From NCBI GenBank assembly GCA_914767885.1, contig CAJZBQ010000053.1:1086001-1150000 (forward strand): a DNA stretch of 64,000 bases, in the 5' to 3' direction. Below the pieces are notes generated by a model that was not told the origin of the DNA, searched no databases, and worked only from the letters and a program-made list of their open reading frames with translations. Source of the stretch: Blepharisma stoltei. Taxonomy: Eukaryota; Ciliophora; Heterotrichea; Heterotrichida; Blepharismidae. A program made the translations under genes and the position numbers. How positions within the stretch are numbered: position 1 is the stretch's first letter; the number at the start of each line of letters is the position of its first letter. Of this stretch, positions 45,283-57,639 are shown piece after piece.

Positions 45283-48026
45283 ATGCTTACTTACAAAGTC
45301 ATAATTGGATTTTTTCTTATATGTCTCTCTGGGTACTTCTATTATGACTTCACCAGCATCCGAACACCTTTCTCTAACAAGCGAAATCCTTGAACCCACC
45401 AATATTCTTCTAACAAAGATGTAAATATCAGTGACTATGACTGTCCAAGCTGCTCCTGGAATCTCTATACCCCTAACCCTTCTTTTACTAAATTTGAGTC
45501 TATCTATGAGTTCAACGACGAAGCTATTCCTCCTGAAACCCCTCCAATCCTATGTATCCCTGACAGTTTTGGCTATACCCATGAAGAAGCTGGCCGAATT
45601 TTCCCAAAAATTGATTTTCCTGACTGTGTTGAGAAACTCCCTCATAAGTACCCATTTCTTGATTTAGACGTAGAAAAGAATATCCTTACTATGAATTGCA
45701 GTAAAGTTTCAAAATATCCTGGAAGATATGTCCTTGGGATGAGCCAAGAGGATGAAGAGCTAGGTGTTAAAGAATATACAATACCATTTGAGGAGTATCC
45801 AGGAAAGCCAGTTAAGCTAAAAAATAAAGAAGAATGGGCATATGCTACTTGTTATGAGGACAGAGACGAGTATTTAGAAGAAGCTGCTTATCATCATAGG
45901 CCAAAACCTGAAATTTTAGAAAGGCCTGCCCAAGAAAGCCCAATTGTGTTTATAAGTTTGACGCTTGATTCTGTATCAAGAAGAAATTTCTATAGAAAAC
46001 TGCCAAAAACAATTGAATTTCTCCAGTCTCTTGAAGATGATTATAAAATTTTTGACTTTAAAATCCACAATGTAATGGGTGAATACTCAGCCAATAATTT
46101 AGCACCTCAGTTTTTCGGCGACATTGAATATAAAACACATAAAGACAAAGTGTATAAAGACATTTTCTGGGAAAAAAGCATATGGAAATACGCCAAAATG
46201 GCTGGGTTTGTAACTTTATTTATAGAAGACGGCTGCACCAATGATCTCGCCAGGTACTTCGGAAGATCTATCAAAGTTGACCACATTGGGACCTATTTTT
46301 GGTGTGGCGCCAAAAGATTTAATAACTACGAAAATAACATGGAATCACAGCGCTGTATTGGCCGAAAAAATTCCCATGTTTATATATAGAAATTGCCCGA
46401 GGATGGCGCTATTTTGCGCCATCCTCGGGCAATTCAAAAAATGGCCCCACACGGGAATTGAACCCACGTGTGGGCCATTTTTGGTACGTGGAAGCCAATA
46501 TTCTCCACATACCAAAAATGGCCCCACACGTGGGTTCAATTCCCGTGTGGGGCCTGTTTTTTGAATTGCCCGAGGATGGCTCAAAATAGCGCCATCTCGG
46601 GCAATTTCTATATATGACTATATTTCAGAATTTTCTAAAAATTACAGACAGCAGAGTCAATGGGTTTTTACCCATATAAATACTGCTCATGAAAACTCAG
46701 GCAAAATTATATCGACACTTGATATAGATACCAGGGATTTTTTAAAGGCATATCTTACCCAACAAAAAGGTGTAAAAATTGTTTTATTTATTAATGGAGA
46801 CCATGGAATGAGATATGGGGAATGGTTTAAAAAAATTGATGGGTCTCATGAGCATAGGCTGCCTTTATGTATGTTTATTGCGTCGAAATCACTATTAGAT
46901 ATGATTCCTAATAGTTATGATATTTTGACTCATAATTCCAATAGGTTGACCACAAAGCTAGATTTGTATACAACCCAGCTGCATATTTTTTCATTACTTA
47001 GCCAGAATATTACAAAAGATTCAGAAGAGTATAAACGTAATTTGTAACTAGGGGTATAAACAAATGACTACTGAGAGATTCCAGCCTATTAGTTATTTTC
47101 TTGAAAAAGCACCGAATAATAGAACTTGTGAGTCTATTGGAGTCCCTGCATTTTGGTGCTCATGCTTAAAATTTACAGAAATTACAAACAGCACCTACCC
47201 AAATTTCGTCAGAAAGCTTGCTGATGAAGTTATTTACCAAATTAACGAAGAAACAAATTCCCCACGACAAGCACCTTATGACCATATTTGCCAAAAAGTT
47301 ACCTTAAAAGAGATAAAAAAACTATGGGTGTTAAGCATTTCTGAGGATTTTTATAAGTTCCATATTATGACTCATGAGTCTGAAAAGGCTCTTTATGAAG
47401 CTGTGGTTCTTGTCACTACTGCTCCTTTAAGGGCAAGAAGCATGCTGGATGCTTTTACAATTAATCCTTATTTTGAGACAGGTAAAAAAAGGATATGGAT
47501 TGCTTATATTAGAAGAGTTGACTCCTATGCAGGAATATGTGAGACTATTACAAAAGCAAGGAAAATTTCTTCTGACTCCCCCCCTTCGTGAGTGAACAAA
47601 AAAATTTTGTTCACTTACGGAGGGGGGTTAATTTGTTTTTTTTTTTAAAAAATTATATATAAGTTTTTATAAAAAATATTTTTTTTCGAAATTTAAAAAA
47701 ATCCTAATTCGCAAAAAATGGAAAGCAAATATTAATTTAATTTATAAAATTTATGTTTTAAAAAGCAATTCGTTTGAAATTAAACAGAATTAGCTCTATA
47801 TTTCATTATACTAATTATCATTTATATATCAAAATTTTTTTCCATAAAAAATTTTTCTATTAAAAAAATTTTCGTTCACTCATGGAGGGTGGGTTTTTTG
47901 GGCAAAAAATAGCGATTTTTCTAATGGTTTTGTTCACTCACGGAGGGGGGGAGTGAGTTATGTATATGTAAAAATACAGACGAAATTGTGAAAAATGAGC
48001 CAAACCTTTCTCCTTTAATTAAGTAG
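45283..48026 (+). CDS. DUF229 (sulfatase-fold) membrane-anchored protein
   Basis: About 700 residues after removing a palindromic IES (46383-46614), a 25-nt segment (47032-47056) and a MITE (47576-47956). An N-terminal signal anchor (MLTYKVIIGFFLICLSGYF) is followed by a Cys-rich region (DYDCPSCSWNLY) and the DUF229 core: IVFISLTLDSVSRRNF near the start, HVYIYDYISEFS, FINGDHGMRYGEW and RTCESIGVPAFWCSCL. DUF229 proteins have an alkaline-phosphatase/sulfatase-like fold and are usually secreted or membrane-bound; the substrate is unknown. The GDHGMRYG motif retains metal-binding Asp and His. The MITE splits the last 25 codons; removing it gives ISSELCICKNTDE. Convergent with the NDR kinase 17 bp downstream. 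Confidence 0.85.
46383..46614. mobile_element. Palindromic IES P3 (232 nt)
   Basis: TA-bounded, both ends TATATAGAAATTGCCCGAGG or its reverse complement. Terminal hairpins GCCCGAGGATGGCGC...GCGCCATCCTCGGGC, inner hairpins GGCCCCACACG, and central CCACACGTGGG units. The right terminal hairpin has lost some pairing (GGCTC...TCTCGGG). Removal joins NSHVY to DYISEFSKN in frame. Confidence 0.85.
47032..47056. other. Possible 25-nt IES in the DUF229 gene
   Basis: Bounded by the direct repeat TATAAAC (47030-47036, 47055-47061); contains TAA and TAG. Removal of 25 nt joins DSEEYK to QMTTERFQPISY and corrects the frame. No GT...AG intron of 15-16 nt fits the phase. Confidence 0.55.
47576..47953 (+). 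mobile_element. MITE family 1 in the DUF229 gene
   Basis: Near-complete copy (CTCCCCCCCTTCGTGAGTGAAC...) with the left hairpin, flanked by TGA (47573-47575, 47954-47956). Removal with one TGA restores the last 25 codons and the stop. Confidence 0.9.
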
Positions 48027-48043
48027 CATAAATTACTATTAAT

Positions 48044-50562
<2,519 letters not shown>

Positions 50563-51088
50563 GATATTTAAAAATAATTGTGAATTCTTGTTATTCTGTT
50601 TTTTTTACTTTCACCAACTTGAGCGAGCAAAATCATTAAAAAATTTGGTATCAATTAAACATTATTTTAATAATAAAAATTTTTATAAAAAAATGATATT
50701 TATTAAAATGGAATTTATAAAAATTTATATAAATTATATTTCTAATTATTGGAATTTAGAAAAAAAAATTTGCCACACAGAAATGTGGGGAAATTAGTAA
50801 AATTCCAGCTTTAATATGGCTTTCACAACAACTATATGATAATTTAATTAAATTCTTATTTTATAAATCTAACACCAAATAAGAATAAAAATTGATTGAA
50901 AATGAAACTCTTAATAAATATAAAATTATTTTATTGAGAGGCCATAAGCACTTTGATCTCTCTTTATTATAATTTATCTAATTTTAATATTTTCAACAAG
51001 TGCTTACCTGACAACAGCTACATATTTTCTTATATTTCCTAAGTCCCTCCATCATATAATCGCTAGCATTAATAAACATTCATATAAA
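50563..51088. other. AT-rich intergenic stretch
   Basis: Low complexity, rich in A/T runs; the frame 50561-50797 looks random. No gene seen. Confidence 0.5.
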
Positions 51089-51535
51089 ATGGGACAGAAC
51101 TTAACCCTGCAGGATTACCTCACTGACTTCATTGAGCCACCCTACACCCACAAACTCCCTCCCACTCATATCCCTTGTTATCCCCTATCTCCTTTAATCT
51201 CTTATTTTCCCTCACCTTTACATTTCTTTACCCAAAAGGCCTAAAAAAAGAAATGAAAAGCATTGGAAAAATGCTCAACTAAACTTTAAATTCCATAGGT
51301 TAAAGCTAAAAACGATGGCGCACAAATAATTATTGAATATGGAGCTCAAAGCCGAAATAACCAAACCAAGAAAACAAATCCAACAAAAGGCGGCATCGGC
51401 TGAGGATTTCGCGCAGTTCGTCAAGGATATCGTGAAAGCTGAGGTCAAAGAGGTACTGAAAAGCCTTGTCACTGAGGAGGGCATACAGGTAGGGAAGAAA
51501 CATATCGAGAAATCTAGGAATAAGTAATTCATATG
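51089..51535 (+). other. Island of unusual composition with two short open frames
   Basis: GC and codon usage here are unlike the neighbours. Frame 1 (51089-51244) begins MGQNLTLQDYLTDFIEPPY and is Pro-rich. Frame 2 (51333-51527) reads ELKAEITKPRKQIQQKAA and AEVKEVLKSLVTEE and is Lys/Glu helical. Codons such as CTC, GAG and GTC are frequent, unlike surrounding genes. It could be a decayed mobile-element gene or a small transferred or young gene. I cannot assign it. Confidence 0.3.
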
Positions 51536-51935
51536 CAGAATAATAAAAAAGATTATGGATGGAGACAAAGGCAGGCTCCAAACTGATCCTTCGACAGTAG
51601 AGAAGATCAAAGTTTTCGTCAAGCGTTATCTTATACATCAATTCATCAGACACCAGTAGGGATGTAAGCAATTAACTATGCTTTTGTGGGTGAATTGAGA
51701 TTATTCTGTAGAATTTATGAGGTGTTAAGGTAAATAGAAATTATTAATTTAAGAATTTGGGCTTATTCGCTATGAAATTTAGATTTTGATAGTGAGGATT
51801 ATAATTATAAATTAATATAAAGGTTTTATATAAAAACATTAAAATTTATTTTATATGGTATAATATTTGATTTTTCTTTTAAAGAGTAAAGCGATTCTTT
51901 AAATGGTCCGCTGGGCCCAGAGATTCCATAAGACG
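51536..51935. other. Intergenic stretch
   Basis: The composition shift continues to about 51650, then AT-rich. No gene supported. Confidence 0.4.
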
Positions 51936-52340
51936 CTAAGCTTTGTTGTAATCCTCTATCAGTTTCTCGAATAGCATTCTTTCTGCCAATTGGGCTTGAG
52001 CTGGCCAATCAATATGAATTATTTGAGCCGGAATTATTAATTTTTCTTTCTGAATTTTTAAGCAATGAGCTTGCAAAGCTATTCTTTTATATAAAAATAA
52101 AGCTAAATACTTAGCAGTCACTAATATTTTATTGTCAATTTAATAGAGAATATTAAATTTTGGGCTTGGCATATCAAATTCTATTGTCTGAGTGCTCGAG
52201 TCACTGAATTTCAAAGCATCAGTTATCGTAGATTTATCATCCTGTGATAAAGAATGCCTACTATACACACTGATATCAACTCCAGTGCTATAACTAACAA
52301 AACTCGGAAACTCTGAAGGGGTGCAGGCCCTTGTTTCCAT
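51936..52340 (-). CDS. Small hypothetical protein
   Basis: I do not recognise this. METRACTPSEFPSFVSYS opens a Ser/Thr-rich N-terminal half. A TAA interrupts, and the same phase resumes as YLALFLYKRIALQAHCLKIQ through a helical, Lys-rich end to NKA and TAG. Removing 52110-52145 between two TA sites makes about 122 residues. The alternative is that only the downstream part (from the first Met near 52121) is a gene. No conserved motif. Confidence 0.45.
52110..52145. other. Possible 36-nt IES
   Basis: TA-bounded, contains stops, multiple of three; removal fuses FNILY to LALFLYK. Confidence 0.4.
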
Positions 52341-52523
52341 TCTTGAAAAACTTCGATTGGCTTTATTTTCTATTACTCATGGGTACCTTGATTTTCTATC
52401 TCTTTCTTTTTCAACAATTTTTCTTCACCTTAAATCTGAAGCATCATAAAAAGAATAGACCGCCATCTCAATTATTTTTATTTAAAAACAACTATTTTAT
52501 TACTAGTCATCAATTGTTATGTA
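52341..52523. other. Intergenic stretch
   Basis: No gene supported; the plus-strand frame 52331-52579 is Phe/Leu-rich and lies over the ACP stop. Confidence 0.45.
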
Positions 52524-52814
52524 TTATTTCTTATTTGTATATTTCTCAAATGCGTCTACTGTTTGAGGAATTGAATTGATTTTTAAAGCTTCTTCATCAG
52601 TTAGTTCTACACCTAATATATCTTCTAAAGCTACAATAGCTTCTACAGTATCTAATGAGTCAAGCCCTATATCTTTAAAAGTAGCATCTTGATTTAATTT
52701 TGCCGGGTCTACAGTGTCAAATTTTTTCAAAACTTCGAAAATTTTTTCTCTAAGCCCTGCACTTTCTGCTGTCACGAAATGCCTTCCTGCTACAGCTCTA
52801 ACCAATCGCCACAT
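52524..52814 (-). CDS. Mitochondrial acyl carrier protein
   Basis: A 96-residue ACP: targeting peptide MWRLVRAVAGRHFVTA (Arg-rich, no acidic residue), helix LREKIFEVLKKFDTVD, the carrier motif IGLDSLDTVE with phosphopantetheine Ser53, then ALEDILGVELTDEEA. Family role: carries acyl chains in mitochondrial type II fatty acid (lipoate) synthesis, and serves as a structural subunit (NDUFAB1) of complex I and Fe-S/LYR assemblies. It is transcribed divergently from an ACP-like gene whose start codon is 14 bp away. Full length and uninterrupted. Confidence 0.93.
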   Translation of the reverse strand: MWRLVRAVAGRHFVTAESAGLREKIFEVLKKFDTVDPAKLNQDATFKDIGLDSLDTVEAIVALEDILGVELTDEEALKINSIPQTVDAFEKYTNKK

Positions 52815-52828
52815 TTATATACTTAAAA
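52815..52828. promoter_or_regulatory. 14-bp divergent spacer between ACP and ACP-like genes
   Basis: Only TTATATACTTAAAA separates the two start codons. It includes a TATATA-like core. It has the same length as the spacer at 35963-35976. Confidence 0.7.
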
Positions 52829-53200
52829 ATGCTTGGTAGACTTGCAAAGAGCTCTTTAAGAAGCTTTACTACCCATCACGCCTGGACGCCTTCAAGGTAC
52901 TCCTTCCCCTCAGCCCATGCTTTTGAAGTGACTCCTGAAACAACAGAGCTATTCGTAAGAAGAGTCATTAAATGTATAAGAGAACGCCTGGTGACTTACG
53001 ACCCCGAAAGATGGAGAGGAGTTGAGATCACTTATAATTCTCACTGGAACCATGGCGGATATGTTGACATTCCTACCTGTATTCAGGTTCATGAAGCGTT
53101 AGAAAAGGAGTTTAAGGTGGAAATATTGGATCAAAGAATTTTGGTTACTGATGTAAGCACTGCATGTGCTCTCGTTGCAGGAATTGAACACCTTAGATAA
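52829..53200 (+). CDS. Mitochondrial ACP-like protein without the carrier serine
   Basis: A 123-residue protein with an N-terminal mitochondrial signal (MLGRLAKSSLRSFTTHHAW). Its second half aligns with ACP: HEALEKEFKVEIL matches ALEDILGVEL, and helix III and IV segments follow (VTDVSTACALVAGIEHL). The DSL carrier motif is replaced: D80 is followed by Ile81 where the phosphopantetheine Ser belongs (VDIPTCIQV). It therefore cannot carry acyl groups. Inference: a structural ACP paralog, perhaps in a respiratory complex. Two ACP-type subunits occur in some mitochondrial complexes of other eukaryotes. The divergent arrangement with a true ACP supports duplication from it. A highly diverged unrelated small protein is the alternative. 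Confidence 0.6.
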   Translation: MLGRLAKSSLRSFTTHHAWTPSRYSFPSAHAFEVTPETTELFVRRVIKCIRERLVTYDPERWRGVEITYNSHWNHGGYVDIPTCIQVHEALEKEFKVEILDQRILVTDVSTACALVAGIEHLR

Positions 53201-53398
53201 TCTTTTAAGCAAGTTCATTGAATTTGAATTTAAATTATATACTAAGTATAATGAATAAAGCACGATTTATATTAAAATAGGCATGCTTCTATTCATTATA
53301 ATTAGTATATATAATTTATGGGATTTTGAACAGATTGCAGCTAGATATTTTACTACTTTTTACATAAGTGGCTAGCCAATCGTATTAATATAATAAAT

Positions 53399-53929
53399 AT
53401 GCTTAGACGCCTAGCAACGAGGACCTTTAAGTCATGGCATCAATATCACGCAGAAAGCCTCGGCCTCACTATGGCCGAATACCAAAAAATGCGAGAGCAG
53501 AAAAAGGACGGCGGCTTTGAAAAGTGGAAAAGAGAGGTCTCAACAGGCAACAAAATTAGCTTTTTATTAGACCATTGCAACGACGAAGAAAGAGCCCGCT
53601 ACATTAAAGAATTCTCCACAGCAGAGCTTGCTACCTATCTCAAGAATCACGTGGGCAATCTAACTGACGAACAATTGGCTAAACTTGTTGATTCTAAGGT
53701 CTCTTATCATAGCTTATCAATATTAAATCCAATCTTTAGCTACGGTGCAAATTTAAGGACAGCGAAAAAGCTTTCAACAGTCAAAGATGATAGACTGGCA
53801 AGCGAAGTTGTGGTCGAAGAAGTTCTTCAAGATAAGCTTAAAGAGCTTGAATGGAGACAAATTGATAAGAACATTGTGGACGACGTTTGTGTCACTAAGT
53901 CTCAAGTAGTGGAAGAAGCGCACCAATAA
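53399..53929 (+). CDS. Probable mitochondrial protein, unrecognised
   Basis: A 176-residue uninterrupted frame. The N-terminus MLRRLATRTFKSWHQYHAE is a typical mitochondrial presequence (basic, no acid, Ser/Thr). The rest is charged and helical (MAEYQKMREQKKDGGFEKW, NDEERARYIKEF, NLTDEQLAKLVDSK). No family is recognised. The company of ACP and ACP-like genes hints at a respiratory-complex or matrix protein, but that is context only. Confidence 0.6.
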   Translation: MLRRLATRTFKSWHQYHAESLGLTMAEYQKMREQKKDGGFEKWKREVSTGNKISFLLDHCNDEERARYIKEFSTAELATYLKNHVGNLTDEQLAKLVDSKVSYHSLSILNPIFSYGANLRTAKKLSTVKDDRLASEVVVEEVLQDKLKELEWRQIDKNIVDDVCVTKSQVVEEAHQ

Positions 53930-53963
53930 GATAATGAGAATTATCTGAATTTAATATTTACTA

Positions 53964-56900
53964 TTAGATGTAATAGAATGGAAGAAGTCTTTCTAGCCCT
54001 GATAAGTCCTGCATGAATTGAGACTCGAGATGCTCCCATTTTTCTGTTTGAATTGTAGATAAAGAAGAAGCTTGGGTTTTGGAGAGCTTGTCACCGTGGA
54101 TACGTAAAAAACAAGCCAAAATGCTTTGGAGGAAATCGTAGTCTGGAGAGGATTTTAAGGCTTCGAGGAGATAGGAGGTAAATAGAGGGACTTCTTCGTC
54201 AGATAGGGTGAGGATGTTAAGTTCGATTTTGCCAGGGGATAAGGTTTTGAGGTAGTTTGTGACGGATTCAGAAGAGTGCTGAAGATGGGGGGTAAGGTCT
54301 GACTCGTCGAATTTGATTTTTTTCCTTGGTTTGTCGTCTTCTTGTGTAGGGACTTGGGCTTTGACAATGTTAAGAGAGTCTGGTAAGAAAAATGGCACTT
54401 TTTCAGGCTTTTTTGGAGGCTTGATTGGCTTGTTTCTTTCTTTAATGTCGTCCAGGTTGTAAAGGGCTTGAATTCTGTGGTATGGGATATCTGATGTTTT
54501 TATTGAAGAATGATCAGGAACTTCTGGGAGTTTGTCAAATTGTGTTATAGAGTCTGCAGGCAGCTCATTTGGCTGTGTAACGAGCTGCTGCACGTCGATG
54601 AATTTTGAAGAATAAATATTTTTCCCTTTGCTTGCTTCAAAACCTTTGATTTTTCTCGGCTTTTTGGGAGATTTCTCTATGATTATAGTCTGGAAATAAG
54701 CCTTGTTCATCCACAAATAGACACCTAAGCAGCCCTCGTGGGCTGTTGCTAACTCCCCCCCCCCCTCCGTGAGCGAACAAAAAAATTTTGTTCGCTCACG
54801 GAGGGGGGTTAATTTTTTTGTTTTAAAAAAAAATTTATATATAAATTTTATAAAAAATATTTTTTTCGAAATTTAAAAAAATCCTAATTTGCAAAAATTG
54901 GGAAGCAAATATTAATTTAATTTGCAAAATTTATGTTTTAAAACGCAATTTGTTTAAAATTAAACAGAATTCCCCTGATGGCGCAAATGCTAGGCTGACA
55001 GGGGCGGAGTCAAACTGAAGCCACTCAATTAGCCTACTGCTTGGGATGTCCCAGACCTTAATAGTTTTTTCTTCACAAGCTGCAAGCCATCTTGAATCAT
55101 AGCTGAAGCTTAAATCCTTTACCCCTGATGCTGCGAATTCTCTTGTAATTTTCCCACTGCGTATATCATAAAGGACTATTAAATTTTCCATAACAACTGC
55201 TAGCATATTACTAAATCTATCCAGCTCTATTAATAAAGCCTGTCCTGCTAATTGAACTCTTTTAAGAAGCTTCCCAGACAGAAAATCCCAGAACACAAGC
55301 TCAGAACTGGAGGAAGAAATCATAATTCTATTAAGGGCATCAATACAAACTCCAACCAACTGTGAAGAGTGCTCACCTTTGAATTCAAATTGATGCAAGC
55401 CAGACTGCATATTAAATTTCTCCAATTTTCCGCTTGCAAACCCAGCTTAACCTTAACCTTAACTTTGCATTTAGAGGTCATTATACAATTTATAGCAGAG
55501 CCAAAGCTCACTGCGCTAGGCATCAACGCCGTTATTACCCACCGTTAACGATGGCAAAGCGATTTACTTCTCAACTCACTCCATTGTCTTGATCAAAAGA
55601 CTCGCCTTCAATATGTTTACACCCAATTAGCTTGTATCTCATCATTTGGATTCCGATGAGATGACTTTTCCATCTTGTCTTAGACGATTCTCCTCTCTAC
55701 CAACTTTGAATCATCGCATACTCTGGTAGTCTACACTAATTAGTCTTCGTCTACACGCCTTGATGTCGCCAGCCATCATATCCTAGGAGTCCAAGGCCAT
55801 TGACCCAGTGAAAGGGCTTAACATGAGGAAGACCTCGTTGAGAAGCAAAAACTTCGCCGTAGGAGAAAAATTAGCTTAATTAAAAATAGCTCACGGTCGC
55901 TCGAGCTAACTTCATCTTTGGCTTATATTTTTTGCAAACCCAGCTACTCCATAATTTCCGCACGGGCTTACACATGTGGCAGTTACCTCAGAGTCCTGCT
56001 TTACCTCAATTGGCTTTTGTCCAAGTACCTTATTTTCATAGCTCCATAGCAATGGCTCTTTTTGGTTTTTATGACAAGTCAGGATATTGCACCAGTCTTT
56101 TTCCCTGGTTTCTGAAAAATCGAAACTTTTGTAGTTTTTAATAGAAAACTGGATATGGGATTTTTTGATAGCTTTGTGGATGTGTTTGACTGAGAGGTCA
56201 GTGCTTTGGTGCTCGTTAAGGATTGATAAGTCTCTTAAAGAGTTGTTGGAGCAGGCTAAAATGTGCTGAGGGTTGTAAAATCGAATGTGGTGGGGTGATG
56301 AGTTGAAGCCGGAGCGCTGCTTTAAAAGGCGAGGCTCTGGGTCTGAAAATTCAAAGACCCATTGTTTTAAGGAATTGTCAGGACCTGATGAGGTTATTAA
56401 TAAAGGCTCGCCAGGAGGAAAGAAAACTTTGTCAACTTTGAAGCCAGGATGGGCTGAAATTGTGGCTTGGAGCCTTTGTTCAGGTAAGTCCCAAATGTGG
56501 ACTTGTCCTTGGGAGTTTCCAGTTGCAAGCTTTTCTTTGCCTGGATGGGTGCAAAAACTTATGCTTGTGACTGCTCCATTTTGGGTGAGCTCAAACAGGA
56601 CGTTGTCATGCAAAATATCGGCAAAAATAATTTTTCCATTTTCCAAGCCTACTGCAATTATGCTTATTAAAAATAAAAAAAATATTTAAAACTGATATAC
56701 CTAGATCTTGTACTGCATATAATAAGAGATTAGCTTCTAATAATTAAAGATTAGGCTATTTTATTAAATATACATCTAAAGCTGGGCTGTGTTCTAAACT
56801 TGTAATTTCTGAGTCAATATGGTTGGTGATTTTTGGAAAATTGTATATAGTTGACTGGGTTTTTACGTTTATTAATAAAAGCTGCTTACCTTTTAGTGCA

Positions 56901-57427
56901 AGGATGATTTTGTTTAAATAGGTAGGAGGGTGTAAAATAATTAATCCTTCATGCACTAAAGCCATTTTTCCAAGGGATTCTGCAGACTCCGCATTTCAAA
57001 TTATCCTATTCTTTATAAAAACAATAATATTTTTTTCCTATTTTTACTTAAAATAATTCAATAAAGTACAGCATAATAATTCCGCTGAAAAATTTAATGC
57101 CAATAAGTAATCGCCGAATACAAAAATTTCTGAAATCGCAGATTTTGATCCAGAGAAAACCTTTTCTTGTTTGACTTTATGCCAAGCTGAAATGGTATTT
57201 CCAGCTGCCACAAGTATCAAGTCTTTATACGAAGCTACGCTGTTTACTGTGTGTTCGAACTGAGGACCTAGATACCTTATCTTTAGAGATCCTGCATAAT
57301 AAGTAATATATGATTTCGCAACAGGAAGAGATATGAGTGGCTCAGGATCATCTTTATGCCATACAAATCCCATGTCTCCACATGTTAAGCCAAGAGTTCT
57401 GTGGACTTCAAAGATGGCCTCACTCAT
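53964..57427 (-). CDS. UTP21/WDR36, SSU-processome WD40 protein
   Basis: About 860 residues after removing 57004-57063, 56661-56772, retroposon R9 (55448-55945) and a truncated MITE (54752-54962). Landmarks match WDR36/UTP21: LHPPTYLNKIILAL, APALDVIAVGLENGKI-like joins, TSISFCTHPG, WNAESAES, the CVSPCGNYGVAGFASG stretch that directly precedes NMQSGLHQFEF, DSAPVSLAFAPSGEF, CLATAHEGCLGVYLW, and the Utp21 C-terminal domain (LKTLSPGKIELNILTLS, ILACFLRIHGD). Family role: UTP-B subcomplex, 18S pre-rRNA processing in the nucleolus. All segment phases agree with the excised lengths. It shares its pathway with the Utp12-domain gene upstream. Confidence 0.92.
54753..54961 (+). mobile_element. MITE family 1, right half deleted, in UTP21
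   Basis: The left TIR, its hairpin partner and half the body are intact, ending at internal AAATTAAACAGAATT, which runs straight into coding sequence. Excision between the TA at 54750-54751 and the TA at 54961-54962 rejoins SGEF to CLATAHEG in frame (211 nt). Confidence 0.85.
55448..55931 (-). mobile_element. Retroposon R9 in UTP21
   Basis: 484 bp, left end TAACCTTAACCTTAAC repeats, flanked by TTGCAAACCCAGCT (55434-55447 and 55932-55945). Removal with one repeat joins GVAGFA to SGKLEKFNMQSG. The flanking repeats contain no internal TA. Confidence 0.9.
56661..56772. other. IES (112 nt) in UTP21
   Basis: TA-bounded; removal joins SPALDV to IAVGLENGKI, the conserved WDR36 sequence. Confidence 0.8.
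57004..57063. other. Short IES (60 nt) in UTP21
   Basis: TA-bounded with stops; removal joins AELLCCTL to IWNAESAES in frame. Confidence 0.7.
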
Positions 57428-57639
57428 TACTTTTATTATAATCTAATCATCATAAAATGAAGCATAATAAACTTATTTAAATTTTATTTAATATAAAATT
57501 ATTCAATAAATTTTTCAGAAAATGAAGACAATTTCAAAGCCCGAATTATTAATAATTTAATTTATAGTCACCTCAGGTATATTATAGAGCTTTGTAATTT
57601 CATTAAACTTTACCTCAAAAATTTGGTATAAACAATAAA

